Shown here: positions 6,609 through 12,254 of the stretch, piece by piece
Numbering within the stretch: position 1 is the first letter of the stretch
Layout of the letters: every line of letters begins with the position of its first letter
DNA from: Paenibacillaceae bacterium
Lineage (GTDB): Bacteria > Bacillota > Bacilli > Paenibacillales > YIM-B00363
DNA length: 12,254 nt
Assembly (NCBI GenBank): GCA_018969805.1
Contig: JAGWXQ010000017.1
Coordinates: 1 to 12,254 of the forward strand
Reading direction: 5' to 3'
Position numbers and translations under genes: made by a program
Notes under the pieces: generated by a model
The model's database searches: none
Seen by the model: the letters and a program-made list of their open reading frames with translations, nothing else
Told to the model about the DNA's origin: nothing

Positions 6609-7500
6609 ACACCCGATCTATACGCAGACGCGCACGAAGCAGCTGCTTGCAACGTACGGCTTGCGCGCAAAAAAAAGCCTCGGTCAACATTTTATGATCG
6701 ATGGAAATGTGTTGCGTGCGATGGTCGCTGCGGTGCCTCCAGAGGCGGTCGTCATTGAGATTGGGCCGGGGCTTGGTGCACTGACTGAGCAGCTGGCGCA
6801 GCGCGTCCACGCCGTCGTCGCGGTGGAAATCGATGTGCACATGGTACGCGTGTTGCAGGACGTACTTGCTCCGTATGCGCACGTGCACATCGTCCATGCT
6901 GATGTATTGCGCATACAGTGGCAGCAGCTGTATACGGAAATGATTGCGCCCTATGGAGCAGAAAGACCGGTATATGTCGTGGCAAATTTGCCGTACTATG
7001 TGACGACTCCGATTGTGCTGGCGTTGTTGCGCGATGCGGTGTTTGTGCGCACGGCGATCGTGATGATGCAAGAGGAAGTGTGCGCGCGCATGACTGCGTC
7101 CCCGTGTACAAAAGCATACGGGAGCTTATCGATTGCGATTGCATACTATGCGCATGCCCATATGATGCGTACGATACCGGCTACGGCTTTTTATCCTCCA
7201 CCACACGTACAATCCGCAGTCATGAGGCTTGATCGCCGAGATATACCACCGGTCATGGTACACGATGAGCAGGTGTTGTTCGCGCTCGTGCGCGCGGCAT
7301 TTGCACACAGAAGGAAGACGCTGAGCAACAACATCGCCTCGCTTTTGCCTGACCGCGATGCAAAAGCGGTGTGCGCGGAGTGGTTGCGTGCGGCAGGGAT
7401 CGACGGACAGCGCCGCGGAGAGACATTGGACATTGCGCAATTTGCGGCACTTGCAAATCATGCGCCTGCTGTGCTGCGGACGGATGGCGCGATGATTTGA
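6601..7500 (+). CDS. ksgA: 16S rRNA (adenine-1518/1519 N6)-dimethyltransferase KsgA/RsmA
   Basis: The 299-residue product shows 'KSLGQHFMID' (25-34), SAM motif I 'VIEIGPGLGALTEQL' (51-65), the acidic 'VAVEID' (73-78), 'HADVLRI' (99-105) and the catalytic 'NLPYYVTTPI' (129-138). A C-terminal helical domain includes 'FAHRRKTLSNNI'. KsgA dimethylates two adjacent adenines in the helix-45 loop of 16S rRNA and acts as a late 30S assembly checkpoint. ATG 6601 was chosen because GGAGGAA lies 7-8 bp upstream inside rnmV; the frame is open further upstream only through the rnmV sequence. The TGA stop (7498-7500) overlaps the -35 box of veg. Confidence 0.97.
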   Translation: MHEHPIYTQTRTKQLLATYGLRAKKSLGQHFMIDGNVLRAMVAAVPPEAVVIEIGPGLGALTEQLAQRVHAVVAVEIDVHMVRVLQDVLAPYAHVHIVHADVLRIQWQQLYTEMIAPYGAERPVYVVANLPYYVTTPIVLALLRDAVFVRTAIVMMQEEVCARMTASPCTKAYGSLSIAIAYYAHAHMMRTIPATAFYPPPHVQSAVMRLDRRDIPPVMVHDEQVLFALVRAAFAHRRKTLSNNIASLLPDRDAKAVCAEWLRAAGIDGQRRGETLDIAQFAALANHAPAVLRTDGAMI

Positions 7501-7525
7501 CTTCTTGCACACAGTGCGGTATACT
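7497..7525 (+). promoter_or_regulatory. Strong sigma-A promoter of veg
   Basis: TTGACT (7497-7502) and TATACT (7520-7525) are separated by exactly 17 bp, each one base from consensus. Transcription should start near 7532, about 20 nt before the veg ATG. The veg promoter of B. subtilis is one of its strongest sigma-A promoters, and this copy keeps that quality. The -35 hexamer includes the ksgA stop codon. Confidence 0.88.
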
Positions 7526-7551
7526 GTGACGCAGAAAGAGGTGGTAGATCG

Positions 7552-7830
7552 ATGAGCAAAAACGCACTGGCAGACATCAAACGACGGCTTGACGCACACA
7601 TCGGACAAAAAATTACGCTCCGAGCAAGTGGTGGTCGAAAGAAGACGATTGAGCGTATGGGCGTGCTCGAAGAGACGTACCCCTCTGTGTTTACGGTCAA
7701 GCTGGACAAAGAGCACAACACTGTGACGCGTGTGTCGTATAGTTACGCCGACGTGTTGACGGCGACGGTCGAAGTGCTCGTCATGGGCAATGGTTCTGAG
7801 GAATACATTGAGCTTCGATTTGTCGAATGA
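7552..7830 (+). CDS. veg: Veg protein (DUF1021), biofilm-related small protein
   Basis: The 92-residue product matches Veg across its length: 'LADIKRRLDAHIGQKITL' (5-22), 'GGRKKTIERMGVLEETYPS' (27-45), 'VFTVKLD' (46-52) and 'VSYSYADVLTATVEV' (61-75). In B. subtilis Veg stimulates biofilm gene expression by interfering with the SinR repressor; the biochemical mechanism is not settled, so the role here is inferred from family membership. The start is ATG 7552 with AGAGGTGG about 8 bp upstream. The gene has its own promoter and terminator and is therefore a single-gene unit. yabG, which separates ksgA from veg in B. subtilis, is absent. Confidence 0.96.
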   Translation: MSKNALADIKRRLDAHIGQKITLRASGGRKKTIERMGVLEETYPSVFTVKLDKEHNTVTRVSYSYADVLTATVEVLVMGNGSEEYIELRFVE

Positions 7831-7846
7831 TCGTTTTGGAGAAACT

Positions 7847-7874
7847 ACAGACGTGCAAGCGCGTCTGTTTTTTT
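7847..7874 (+). terminator. Intrinsic terminator of veg
   Basis: ACAGACG (7847-7853) pairs with CGTCTGT (7862-7868), extendable by a T-G wobble, around a short loop. It is followed by seven T residues (7868-7874). It lies 17 bp after the veg stop codon. Confidence 0.88.
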
Positions 7875-7914
7875 ATGTGTGGGACAAACAAAATCCTTAT
7901 CGCGGACAGATGTG

Positions 7915-7943
7915 TTGTACTGTCCGTCAAACGATGATACAAT
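7915..7943 (+). promoter_or_regulatory. Sigma-A promoter for the ispE leader RNA
   Basis: TTGTAC (7915-7920) and TACAAT (7938-7943) are spaced by 17 bp. The -10 box is one base from consensus and the -35 box two. Transcription is expected to start near 7950, some 205 nt before the ispE start codon. There is no coding sequence between. Confidence 0.7.
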
Positions 7944-7949
7944 AAGTTG

Positions 7950-8106
7950 TCTGCGTGGATGTTTGTTTTACGCATACCCATATGGTATCCAGAGGTTTTC
8001 CTGTTGTTTGATTAAAAAAGGCGTTTTTGCCCAAACGGATTCGGATCATTAAGAGACGTACAGTAACCGAACGCCTTTGCTTATGAGCAAAAAGGCGTTC
8101 TTTGTA
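7950..8106 (+). ncRNA. Structured leader or small RNA upstream of ispE
   Basis: This is the transcribed part of the 324-bp gene-free stretch between veg and ispE, bounded by a sigma-A promoter and a terminator hairpin. A first hairpin forms from ATACC (7974-7978) and GGTAT (7984-7988). AAAGGCGTT (8017-8025) is complementary to AACGCCTTT (8070-8078), which is also the left arm of the terminator at 8069-8100; the two pairings exclude each other. That is the layout of a transcription attenuator. A stand-alone RNA of about 150 nt is the alternative. No known riboswitch, T-box or PyrR-site signature was recognised; TATCCAGAGG at 7986-7995 only loosely resembles a PyrR-binding loop. No convincing small ORF with a ribosome binding site was seen. 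Confidence 0.5.
8069..8106 (+). terminator. Terminator hairpin ahead of ispE
   Basis: GAACGCCTT...TGCT (8069-8081) pairs with AGCA...AAGGCGTTC (8086-8100), with two unpaired A bases on the right arm and a 4-base loop. It is followed by TTTGTAT, a rather weak T-tract. It lies 49 bp before the ispE start, so it would either end a small RNA or control read-through into ispE. Confidence 0.6.
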
Positions 8107-8154
8107 TCGATGTTTTGCCAAATAACGACTGTGATCGATAAGGAGGTGAGAACA

Positions 8155-9009
8155 ATGGAGCGTGTACATGAGCGGGCGTATGCGAAAATCAACTTGGCAC
8201 TCGATGTGCTGGGCAAGCGGGCTGATCAGTACCACGATGTCGATATGGTCATGGTCACTGTCGATGTGTACGATGACGTCGTCTGTGCGCCGCGTGATGC
8301 GCCGGATGTCGTCGTTTCGGTGGAGGGGGCAGAGTTGCCGGAAGAAAACACCGTTGTGCAGGCGGCGCGTGTGCTGCGGCAGGCATGTTCTGTCCGCGCG
8401 GGTGCGCATATTCACGTGCACAAGCGCATCCCGATTGCGGCGGGACTGGCGGGGGGCAGTGCGGATGCGGCGGCGGTGCTGCGTGGGCTATCCCGTTTGT
8501 GGGGGCTGGACGTGTCGATGGACTGGTTGTGTGCGTTGGCAGAGCGCATCGGTTCAGATGTCCCGTTTTGTGTGCGGGGTGGGTGTGCGCGGGCGACGGG
8601 GCGGGGTGAGCGTTTGGACATGTTGCCGATGCCGCCACCGTGTGCGGTCGTGCTGTGTACGCCCCCGGTGCACGTATCGACGGCGTCGGTGTACCAAGGA
8701 TGGGCACCGCGCGCATGTGCGCCCAGTGCAGCACGTGTTGCAGCAGCGGTGCGGTTCCAAGAATACCGTACGCTGTGTCGCGTGCTTGGAAATGCGTTGA
8801 TGCCGATCGCAACACGCATGCACCCTGTTATTTTGGACGTTTGTGACCGGATGCGTGCGTTGGGCGCGGATGCGGTATGCATGTCGGGGAGTGGACCGAG
8901 CGTATATGCGCTTGTGCAAGAGGACACCGCACACGGTTTGGCACAAGTATTGCGTGGGATGGTTCGGGACGTGTACGTGTGCTCGTGGATTCCGGGCGTA
9001 AGCGCGTAA
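8155..9009 (+). CDS. ispE: 4-diphosphocytidyl-2-C-methyl-D-erythritol kinase
   Basis: The 284-residue GHMP kinase phosphorylates CDP-methylerythritol in the MEP pathway of isoprenoid synthesis. K11 in 'AKINLALDVLGKR' (10-22) and H27 contact substrate, the ATP loop is 'PIAAGLAGGSADAA' (93-106), catalytic D135 lies in 'GSDVPF', and 'MSGSGPSVYAL' near the C-terminus completes the fold. The usual 'RxDGYH' reads 'RADQYH' here (Gly to Gln at 25), a mild departure. ATG 8155 is the start, set by AAGGAGGTGAG at 8140-8150; the frame is open back to TTG 8077, but that would start within the terminator hairpin. Its expression may depend on read-through of that hairpin. purR, which follows ispE in B. subtilis, is missing, and ridA follows after 19 bp. 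Confidence 0.96.
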   Translation: MERVHERAYAKINLALDVLGKRADQYHDVDMVMVTVDVYDDVVCAPRDAPDVVVSVEGAELPEENTVVQAARVLRQACSVRAGAHIHVHKRIPIAAGLAGGSADAAAVLRGLSRLWGLDVSMDWLCALAERIGSDVPFCVRGGCARATGRGERLDMLPMPPPCAVVLCTPPVHVSTASVYQGWAPRACAPSAARVAAAVRFQEYRTLCRVLGNALMPIATRMHPVILDVCDRMRALGADAVCMSGSGPSVYALVQEDTAHGLAQVLRGMVRDVYVCSWIPGVSA

Positions 9010-9028
9010 AGATGAGGGGGAGAGGGCT

Positions 9029-9418
9029 TTGACGAGTATTGTGATCCATAGTACAGAAGCACCACCGGCGGTAGGACCGTACGTGCAAGCGCGCCAAGTG
9101 GGGTCGTTGTTGTTTTTGTCAGGACAGCTTCCGTTGACCAAAGATGGGGTATTTGCCACTGGAGGAATGGAACAGCAGACGGCGCAAGTCATCGACAACA
9201 TTCGCGCGATTGCGCACACTGCAGGGGCCGCGCTGACAGATGTCGTTAAAGTGACGGCGTTCTTGACCGATTTACAGCAGTTTGACGCGTACAACAGCGC
9301 GTATATCCGTGCTTTTGGAGATCACAAACCAGCAAGGACAACAATAGAAGTATCAAAATTACCAAAAGATGCACTTGTGGAAATAGAATGCATCATTGCA
9401 GTTCCGATCTCCCAATAA
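9029..9418 (+). CDS. ridA: RidA/YabJ enamine-imine deaminase
   Basis: The 129-residue product belongs to the Rid (YjgF/YER057c/UK114) family: 'GPYVQA' (16-21, Y18), 'LFLSGQLPL' (28-36), 'VVKVTAFLTDLQQF' (72-85), 'HKPARTTIEV' (99-108, R103) and 'LPKDALVEIE' (111-120, E120). R103 and E120 are the residues that bind the carboxylate and activate water in active deaminases, so this should be an active RidA that clears reactive 2-aminoacrylate. In B. subtilis YabJ is linked to purR and spoVG expression. TTG 9029 is the likely start, with AGGGGGAGAGGG just upstream. It is the last gene before the sigma-H promoter of spoVG; no terminator was seen behind it, so read-through into spoVG is possible. Confidence 0.95.
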   Translation: MTSIVIHSTEAPPAVGPYVQARQVGSLLFLSGQLPLTKDGVFATGGMEQQTAQVIDNIRAIAHTAGAALTDVVKVTAFLTDLQQFDAYNSAYIRAFGDHKPARTTIEVSKLPKDALVEIECIIAVPISQ

Positions 9419-9424
9419 AGGATG

Positions 9425-9448
9425 AATTAGAAAAATTTGTAAATTTTA
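9425..9448. promoter_or_regulatory. AT-rich patch upstream of the spoVG promoter, possible AbrB site
   Basis: This 24-bp patch has only three G/C bases in a region otherwise above 50% GC and contains the near-palindromic AAATTTGTAAATTT (9434-9446 region). In B. subtilis AbrB binds an AT-rich element directly upstream of the sigma-H promoter of spoVG. Position and composition agree, but AbrB sites have no strict consensus, and the patch could instead serve as an UP element. Confidence 0.45.
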
Positions 9449-9457
9449 GGAGAAAGA

Positions 9458-9484
9458 GAAGGAAATGGGAATGACCTAGAGAAT
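9458..9484 (+). promoter_or_regulatory. Sigma-H promoter of spoVG
   Basis: GAAGGAAAT (9458-9466) and AGAGAAT (9478-9484), separated by 11 bp, match the sigma-H consensus RnAGGAwWW-N11/12-RnnGAAT at every defined position. The start of transcription would be near 9491, giving a leader of about 60 nt. A second, poorer pair (AGGA 9448-9451, GAAT 9469-9472) has the same spacing. spoVG is a classical sigma-H gene in B. subtilis. Confidence 0.82.
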
Positions 9485-9550
9485 AGTATAGTCCATGACA
9501 TCGAGAGCGTACTGCGCGGGACATATTATTTCTAGGGGAGATGGAAAAGC

Positions 9551-9850
9551 ATGAGAGTTTCAGATGTACGGTTGCGCATTATCGAGACGGACAATCGCAT
9601 GAAGGCGATCGCGTCGATTACGCTCGATGAAGAGTTTGTGGTGCACGACATTCGCGTAATTGATGGGATTAACGGTCTTTTTGTAGCGATGCCAAGCAAA
9701 AAAACACCCGAGGGTGAATTTCGAGACATCGCGCATCCCATCTCCTCCGCATCTCGTGAAAAAATTCAAGGGGCTGTCCTCGCGGAGTACGAACGTCAGC
9801 TTGCAACACAAGCACAGCCACATTTGGCGATGCTGGAAACGAGCGCGTAA
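9551..9850 (+). CDS. spoVG: SpoVG, RNA/DNA-binding regulator
   Basis: The 99-residue product is a close match to SpoVG: 'MRVSDVRLR' (1-9), 'MKAIASITLDEEFVVHDIRV' (17-36), 'DGINGLFVAMPSKKTPEGEF' (38-57) and 'RDIAHPISSASREKIQ' (58-73). SpoVG is named for its effect on spore cortex formation and septation and is a nucleic-acid-binding global regulator in several Firmicutes. ATG 9551 follows AGGGGAGATGG by about 6-10 bp. It is a monocistronic unit between a sigma-H promoter and a strong terminator. The expected repressor, AbrB, is encoded about 7 kb upstream in the same window. Confidence 0.97.
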   Translation: MRVSDVRLRIIETDNRMKAIASITLDEEFVVHDIRVIDGINGLFVAMPSKKTPEGEFRDIAHPISSASREKIQGAVLAEYERQLATQAQPHLAMLETSA

Positions 9851-9855
9851 AAAAA

Positions 9856-9892
9856 AAGAAGAGCATCCGAACAAGAGGATGTTCTTCTTTTT
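9856..9892 (+). terminator. Intrinsic terminator of spoVG
   Basis: AAGAAGAGCATCC (9856-9868) pairs with GGATGTTCTTCTT (9877-9889), one G-T wobble, 8-base loop. The right arm runs into TTTTT. The A-run before the left arm would give a T-run on the other strand, so the structure could also stop leftward transcripts. Confidence 0.92.
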
Positions 9893-9973
9893 GTGCGCGC
9901 GTTTTCATCGGGACGCACTGTGTGTTGGGAGGGGATCTCTGTTCGGATGTGTCGGCGGTTCGGACGGGGGTGC

Positions 9974-10002
9974 TTTCTTTTTTTTTCGTTTTGCGATATC
10001 AT
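9974..10002 (+). promoter_or_regulatory. Weak candidate promoter for glmU-prs
   Basis: glmU follows a strong terminator and so needs its own promoter in 9893-10020. The best -10 seen is TATCAT (9997-10002). The hexamer 17 bp upstream, TTTCTT (9974-9979), is a poor -35 box within a T-rich run that includes nine T residues in a row (9978-9986). The rest of the gap holds a repeated GTTCGGA (9940 and 9959 region) and nothing else recognised. Confidence 0.25.
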
Positions 10003-10020
10003 TTTGGTGACAAAGCAATT

Positions 10021-10026
10021 GGAAGG
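10021..10026 (+). promoter_or_regulatory. Ribosome binding site deciding the glmU start
   Basis: GGAAGG at 10021-10026 abuts ATG 10027 with no spacer, which would not allow initiation there, but stands 9 bp before GTG 10036. It therefore favours GTG 10036 as the glmU start. Confidence 0.55.
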
Positions 10027-10035
10027 ATGAGGGAC

Positions 10036-11445
10036 GTGGACGTACAAGCGATCGTGCTGGCAGCGGGTCAAGGGAAGCGCATGCGCTCGGTAGGTCCAAA
10101 AGTCATACAACCTTTGTGTGGGCAGCCGATGATTACGCACGTCGTCGATGCTGTGCGTGGGGCGGGCGTTGCGCGCATTGCCGCCATCGTCGGGCATGAA
10201 GCGGAGCGCGTCCAAGCCGTGCTCGATCATGCGATCGAACCAATCGTCCAAAGTGTCCGTGCGGGTACGGGGCATGCGGTATTGCAGGCAACATCATGGA
10301 TGCGTGGACATGCGCGCGACACGCTGATCGTTTGTGGCGATACCCCACTTCTGACTGCGCACACACTGCAGCATTTTGTCGCGCACCATATACAACACGG
10401 GTGCATGGCGACCGTACTTACGGCACATGTCGCGAATCCATCGGGGATGGGGCGCATCGCCCGCAGTAATGGGATCCTTACCGCCATTGTGGAAGATCGG
10501 GATTGCTCCGAAGCACAGCGGGAATTGCGTGAAGTGAATGCTGGTGTGTACGTATTCAATACGGCGTTGTTGCTCGATGCGCTCCCACAGTTGCATACGT
10601 CCAATGCCCAAGGGGAGTATTACTTGACGGACGTTGTCGGATTGCTCGCGCAAGCGGGGCACCGCATCGATGGCGTATGCGTACAAGATGCGACGGAAGC
10701 ACTCGGGGTCAACGACTGGTGCGCGATGGCAGAGGCGGAGGCGGTCATGCGCGCGCGCATTGCCCAGAAGCTCATGCGCCAAGGTGTGCGCCTCATCGAC
10801 CCGCAGGCGACGTACATGGACGTCCACGTCCGCATCGGTGCATATACGACGGTGTACCCAAACACGCACATTCGGGGGCGTACGGCGATCGGTGAACGCT
10901 GTATCGTCGGTCCAAATTGTTCGTTAACGGACTGTACGGTCGCAGATGATGTGCACATCCAGTACTCTGTGCTCATGGAGTGCACGGTCGGGGCGTCAAG
11001 TGCGATCGGGCCTTTTGCATACGTGCGGCCTGGGACAGTCATTGCAGACCATGTCAAAGTTGGTGATTTTGTCGAAGTCAAAAATGCGCATATCGGACCA
11101 CATACAAAAGTGCCCCATCATGCGTACATCGGAGATGCGGATGTAGGGGCGGGTACAAACATCGGATGTGGGGTCATCACTGCAAATTTTAATGGAGTGA
11201 AAAAGCACCGTACGGTAATCGGGGACCGTACGTTTGTCGGAAGCAATACGACGCTCGTAGCACCAGTCACCGTCGGAAGCGATGCGATTGTCGCAGCGGG
11301 ATCGACGATTACAGAAGAAGTTCCGGATCGTGCACTTGCCCTGTCGCGGCTCCAACAAACGACGAAAGCAGAGTACGCACCGGTACTTCAAGCAAAGTGG
11401 CATCAACAAGAAGCGTCCGATGGGACGCGCCATGGTGGGGGATAA
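10036..11445 (+). CDS. glmU: Bifunctional GlcN-1-P acetyltransferase / GlcNAc-1-P uridyltransferase
   Basis: The 469-residue enzyme makes UDP-GlcNAc for peptidoglycan and teichoic acids. The N-terminal uridyltransferase domain has 'VLAAGQGKRM' (7-16; commonly GTRM), K22, 'AGTGHAV' (76-82), the metal ligand D102 in 'CGDTPLL', 'EVNAGVY' (166-172) and 'GVND' (224-227). From about residue 250 a left-handed beta-helix of hexapeptide repeats forms the acetyltransferase domain, with R331 in 'VRPG', catalytic H361 in 'VPHHAYIGDAD', and 'NIGCGVITANFNG'. Both active sites look intact. The C-terminal tail (from about 445) is somewhat longer than usual (family about 456 aa). The start is GTG 10036 on spacing grounds; ATG 10027 would add three residues. 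prs follows after 3 bp. Confidence 0.97.
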   Translation: MDVQAIVLAAGQGKRMRSVGPKVIQPLCGQPMITHVVDAVRGAGVARIAAIVGHEAERVQAVLDHAIEPIVQSVRAGTGHAVLQATSWMRGHARDTLIVCGDTPLLTAHTLQHFVAHHIQHGCMATVLTAHVANPSGMGRIARSNGILTAIVEDRDCSEAQRELREVNAGVYVFNTALLLDALPQLHTSNAQGEYYLTDVVGLLAQAGHRIDGVCVQDATEALGVNDWCAMAEAEAVMRARIAQKLMRQGVRLIDPQATYMDVHVRIGAYTTVYPNTHIRGRTAIGERCIVGPNCSLTDCTVADDVHIQYSVLMECTVGASSAIGPFAYVRPGTVIADHVKVGDFVEVKNAHIGPHTKVPHHAYIGDADVGAGTNIGCGVITANFNGVKKHRTVIGDRTFVGSNTTLVAPVTVGSDAIVAAGSTITEEVPDRALALSRLQQTTKAEYAPVLQAKWHQQEASDGTRHGGG

Positions 11446-11448
11446 GCG

Positions 11449-12254
11449 ATGTCCAATTGTGCTACAAAATTGCGGGTGTTTACGTGCAATTCCAACCCCC
11501 AACTTGCAACAGAAATTGCAGGGTATATCGGTGTTCCGCTCGGTCGTGCGACGATCGAGCGGTTTAGTGACGGAGAAATCCAAGTGCGCATCGATGAAAG
11601 CGTCCGTGGATGTGATGTGTACGTCATCCAATCGACGTGCGCGCCAGTCAACACGCATCTGATGGAGCTGCTCGTCATGGTCGATGCGCTCAAGCGCGCC
11701 TCGGCAAAGAGCATCAACGTCGTCATTCCATATTATGGCTATGCGCGGCAAGACCGAAAAGCGCGGTCGCGCGATCCGATTACAGCGAAGCTCGTCGCGA
11801 ATTTGATCGAGACTGCGGGGGCGCATCGGGTCATTGCGATGGATTTGCACGCCACGCAAATCCAGGGTTTTTTTGATATTCCTGTTGATCACTTGATCGG
11901 CATCCCAATACTTGGGGCGTATTTTAAAGAAAAACAACTCGCCGATATCGTCGTCGTCTCCCCTGATCACGGGGGTGTCGTGCGTGCCCGGAAGATGGCG
12001 GATTATTTGAAGGCACCGATGGCAATCATTGACAAACGGAGACCGATGCCCAATGTCGCCGAAGTAATGAATATTATTGGCGAAGTCAAAGGGAAGACCG
12101 CGATTGTCATTGACGACATCATCGATACTGGCGGGACGATTGAGCTCGGTGCCAATGCGCTGCACAATTTTGGAGCGAAAGAAGTATACGCATGCTGCAC
12201 GCATCCAGTGCTGTCTGGACCGGCGATGCGTCGGCTTGAGTCGCCTGTTATTGC
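11449..12254 (+). CDS. prs: Ribose-phosphate pyrophosphokinase (PRPP synthetase), 5' part (partial)
   Basis: The frame runs from ATG 11449 to the window edge without a stop, giving about 268 residues of an expected 315-320. It carries 'RFSDGEIQVRI' (38-48), 'YYGYARQDRKARSRDPITAK' (95-114), 'DLHATQIQGFF' (132-142), 'SPDHGGVVRARKMAD' (171-185) and the PRPP loop 'DDIIDTGGT' (222-230), so it is a class I, phosphate-activated enzyme. It transfers pyrophosphate from ATP to ribose-5-phosphate, feeding purine, pyrimidine, NAD, His and Trp synthesis. GGGGGA (11437-11442) lies 6 bp before the start, at the glmU stop, so the pair is co-transcribed as in B. subtilis. The N-terminus has more Cys (C4, C13) than the B. 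subtilis protein. Confidence 0.97.
   Translation, partial: MSNCATKLRVFTCNSNPQLATEIAGYIGVPLGRATIERFSDGEIQVRIDESVRGCDVYVIQSTCAPVNTHLMELLVMVDALKRASAKSINVVIPYYGYARQDRKARSRDPITAKLVANLIETAGAHRVIAMDLHATQIQGFFDIPVDHLIGIPILGAYFKEKQLADIVVVSPDHGGVVRARKMADYLKAPMAIIDKRRPMPNVAEVMNIIGEVKGKTAIVIDDIIDTGGTIELGANALHNFGAKEVYACCTHPVLSGPAMRRLESPVI

Noticed and set aside
7980..8000. PyrR-type binding loop in the ispE leader (TATCCAGAGG)
   Set aside because: Only part of the expected anti-antiterminator sequence is present, the purine-rich loop is incomplete, and ispE is not a pyrimidine gene.
8077..8154. N-terminal extension of ispE from TTG 8077 or ATG 8083
   Set aside because: These starts fall inside the terminator hairpin and lack a binding site, while AAGGAGGTGAG stands just before ATG 8155 and the family begins there.
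9922..10035. Longer glmU starting upstream of ATG 10027
   Set aside because: The extra residues are not part of the GlmU fold, which begins a few residues before VLAAGQG, and the region looks like promoter and leader DNA.
10996..12204. Minus-strand open frame of 402 codons opposite glmU and prs
   Set aside because: glmU and prs on the plus strand are unmistakable across this span; the minus-strand product shows only low-complexity Arg/Asp/His-rich sequence.

Overview
The window is a conserved housekeeping stretch of a Firmicutes (Bacilli) chromosome. It follows the order seen downstream of holB near the replication origin of Bacillus subtilis: holB (3' end), ricT, yabA, rsmI, abrB (reversed), an HD-domain phosphohydrolase, tatD/yabD, yabE, rnmV, ksgA, veg, ispE, ridA (yabJ), spoVG, glmU and prs (5' end). 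Gene identities rest on recognised family motifs and on this synteny. AbrB, SpoVG, Veg and RicT/YabA together point to a spore-forming Bacilli lineage. By eye the GC content is a little over 50%, which fits a deep-branching Bacillales group (an Alicyclobacillaceae-like lineage is one guess) better than Bacillus itself. The species cannot be fixed from the sequence alone.

Layout. Positions 2-2341 hold a tight rightward cluster for replication (holB, yabA), mRNA processing (ricT) and 16S rRNA modification (rsmI), with gene junctions of -16, 19 and 3 bp. At 2365-2604 the regulator abrB points left and has its own strong sigma-A promoter. Its protein has the usual AbrB DNA-binding half but a cysteine-pair (CxxC...CxxC) C-terminus. 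At 2801-7500 a second rightward run carries the HD phosphohydrolase (where B. subtilis has metG), TatD nuclease, YabE cell-wall protein, RNase M5 and the KsgA 16S rRNA dimethyltransferase. veg (7552-7830) is an isolated unit with a near-consensus promoter whose -35 box lies on the ksgA stop codon, and with its own terminator.

Between veg and ispE lies the longest gene-free stretch (about 324 bp). It has a clear sigma-A promoter, a roughly 150-nt transcribed leader and a terminator hairpin. One strand of that hairpin can instead pair with an earlier copy of the same sequence, so this is an attenuator-like or small-RNA arrangement just ahead of ispE. ispE and ridA follow. spoVG then has a textbook sigma-H promoter preceded by an unusually AT-rich patch, which is the arrangement AbrB represses in B. 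subtilis. spoVG ends in a strong terminator, and glmU and prs (UDP-GlcNAc and PRPP synthesis) form the last, open-ended operon.

Compared with B. subtilis, yabB-yazA, metG, yabG, sspF and purR are missing from their usual slots. No mobile element, CRISPR array, rRNA or tRNA was seen. The most interesting items are the ispE leader, the HD enzyme in the metG slot, the AbrB C-terminus with the sigma-H spoVG promoter, and a strong excess of the palindrome CGATCG.
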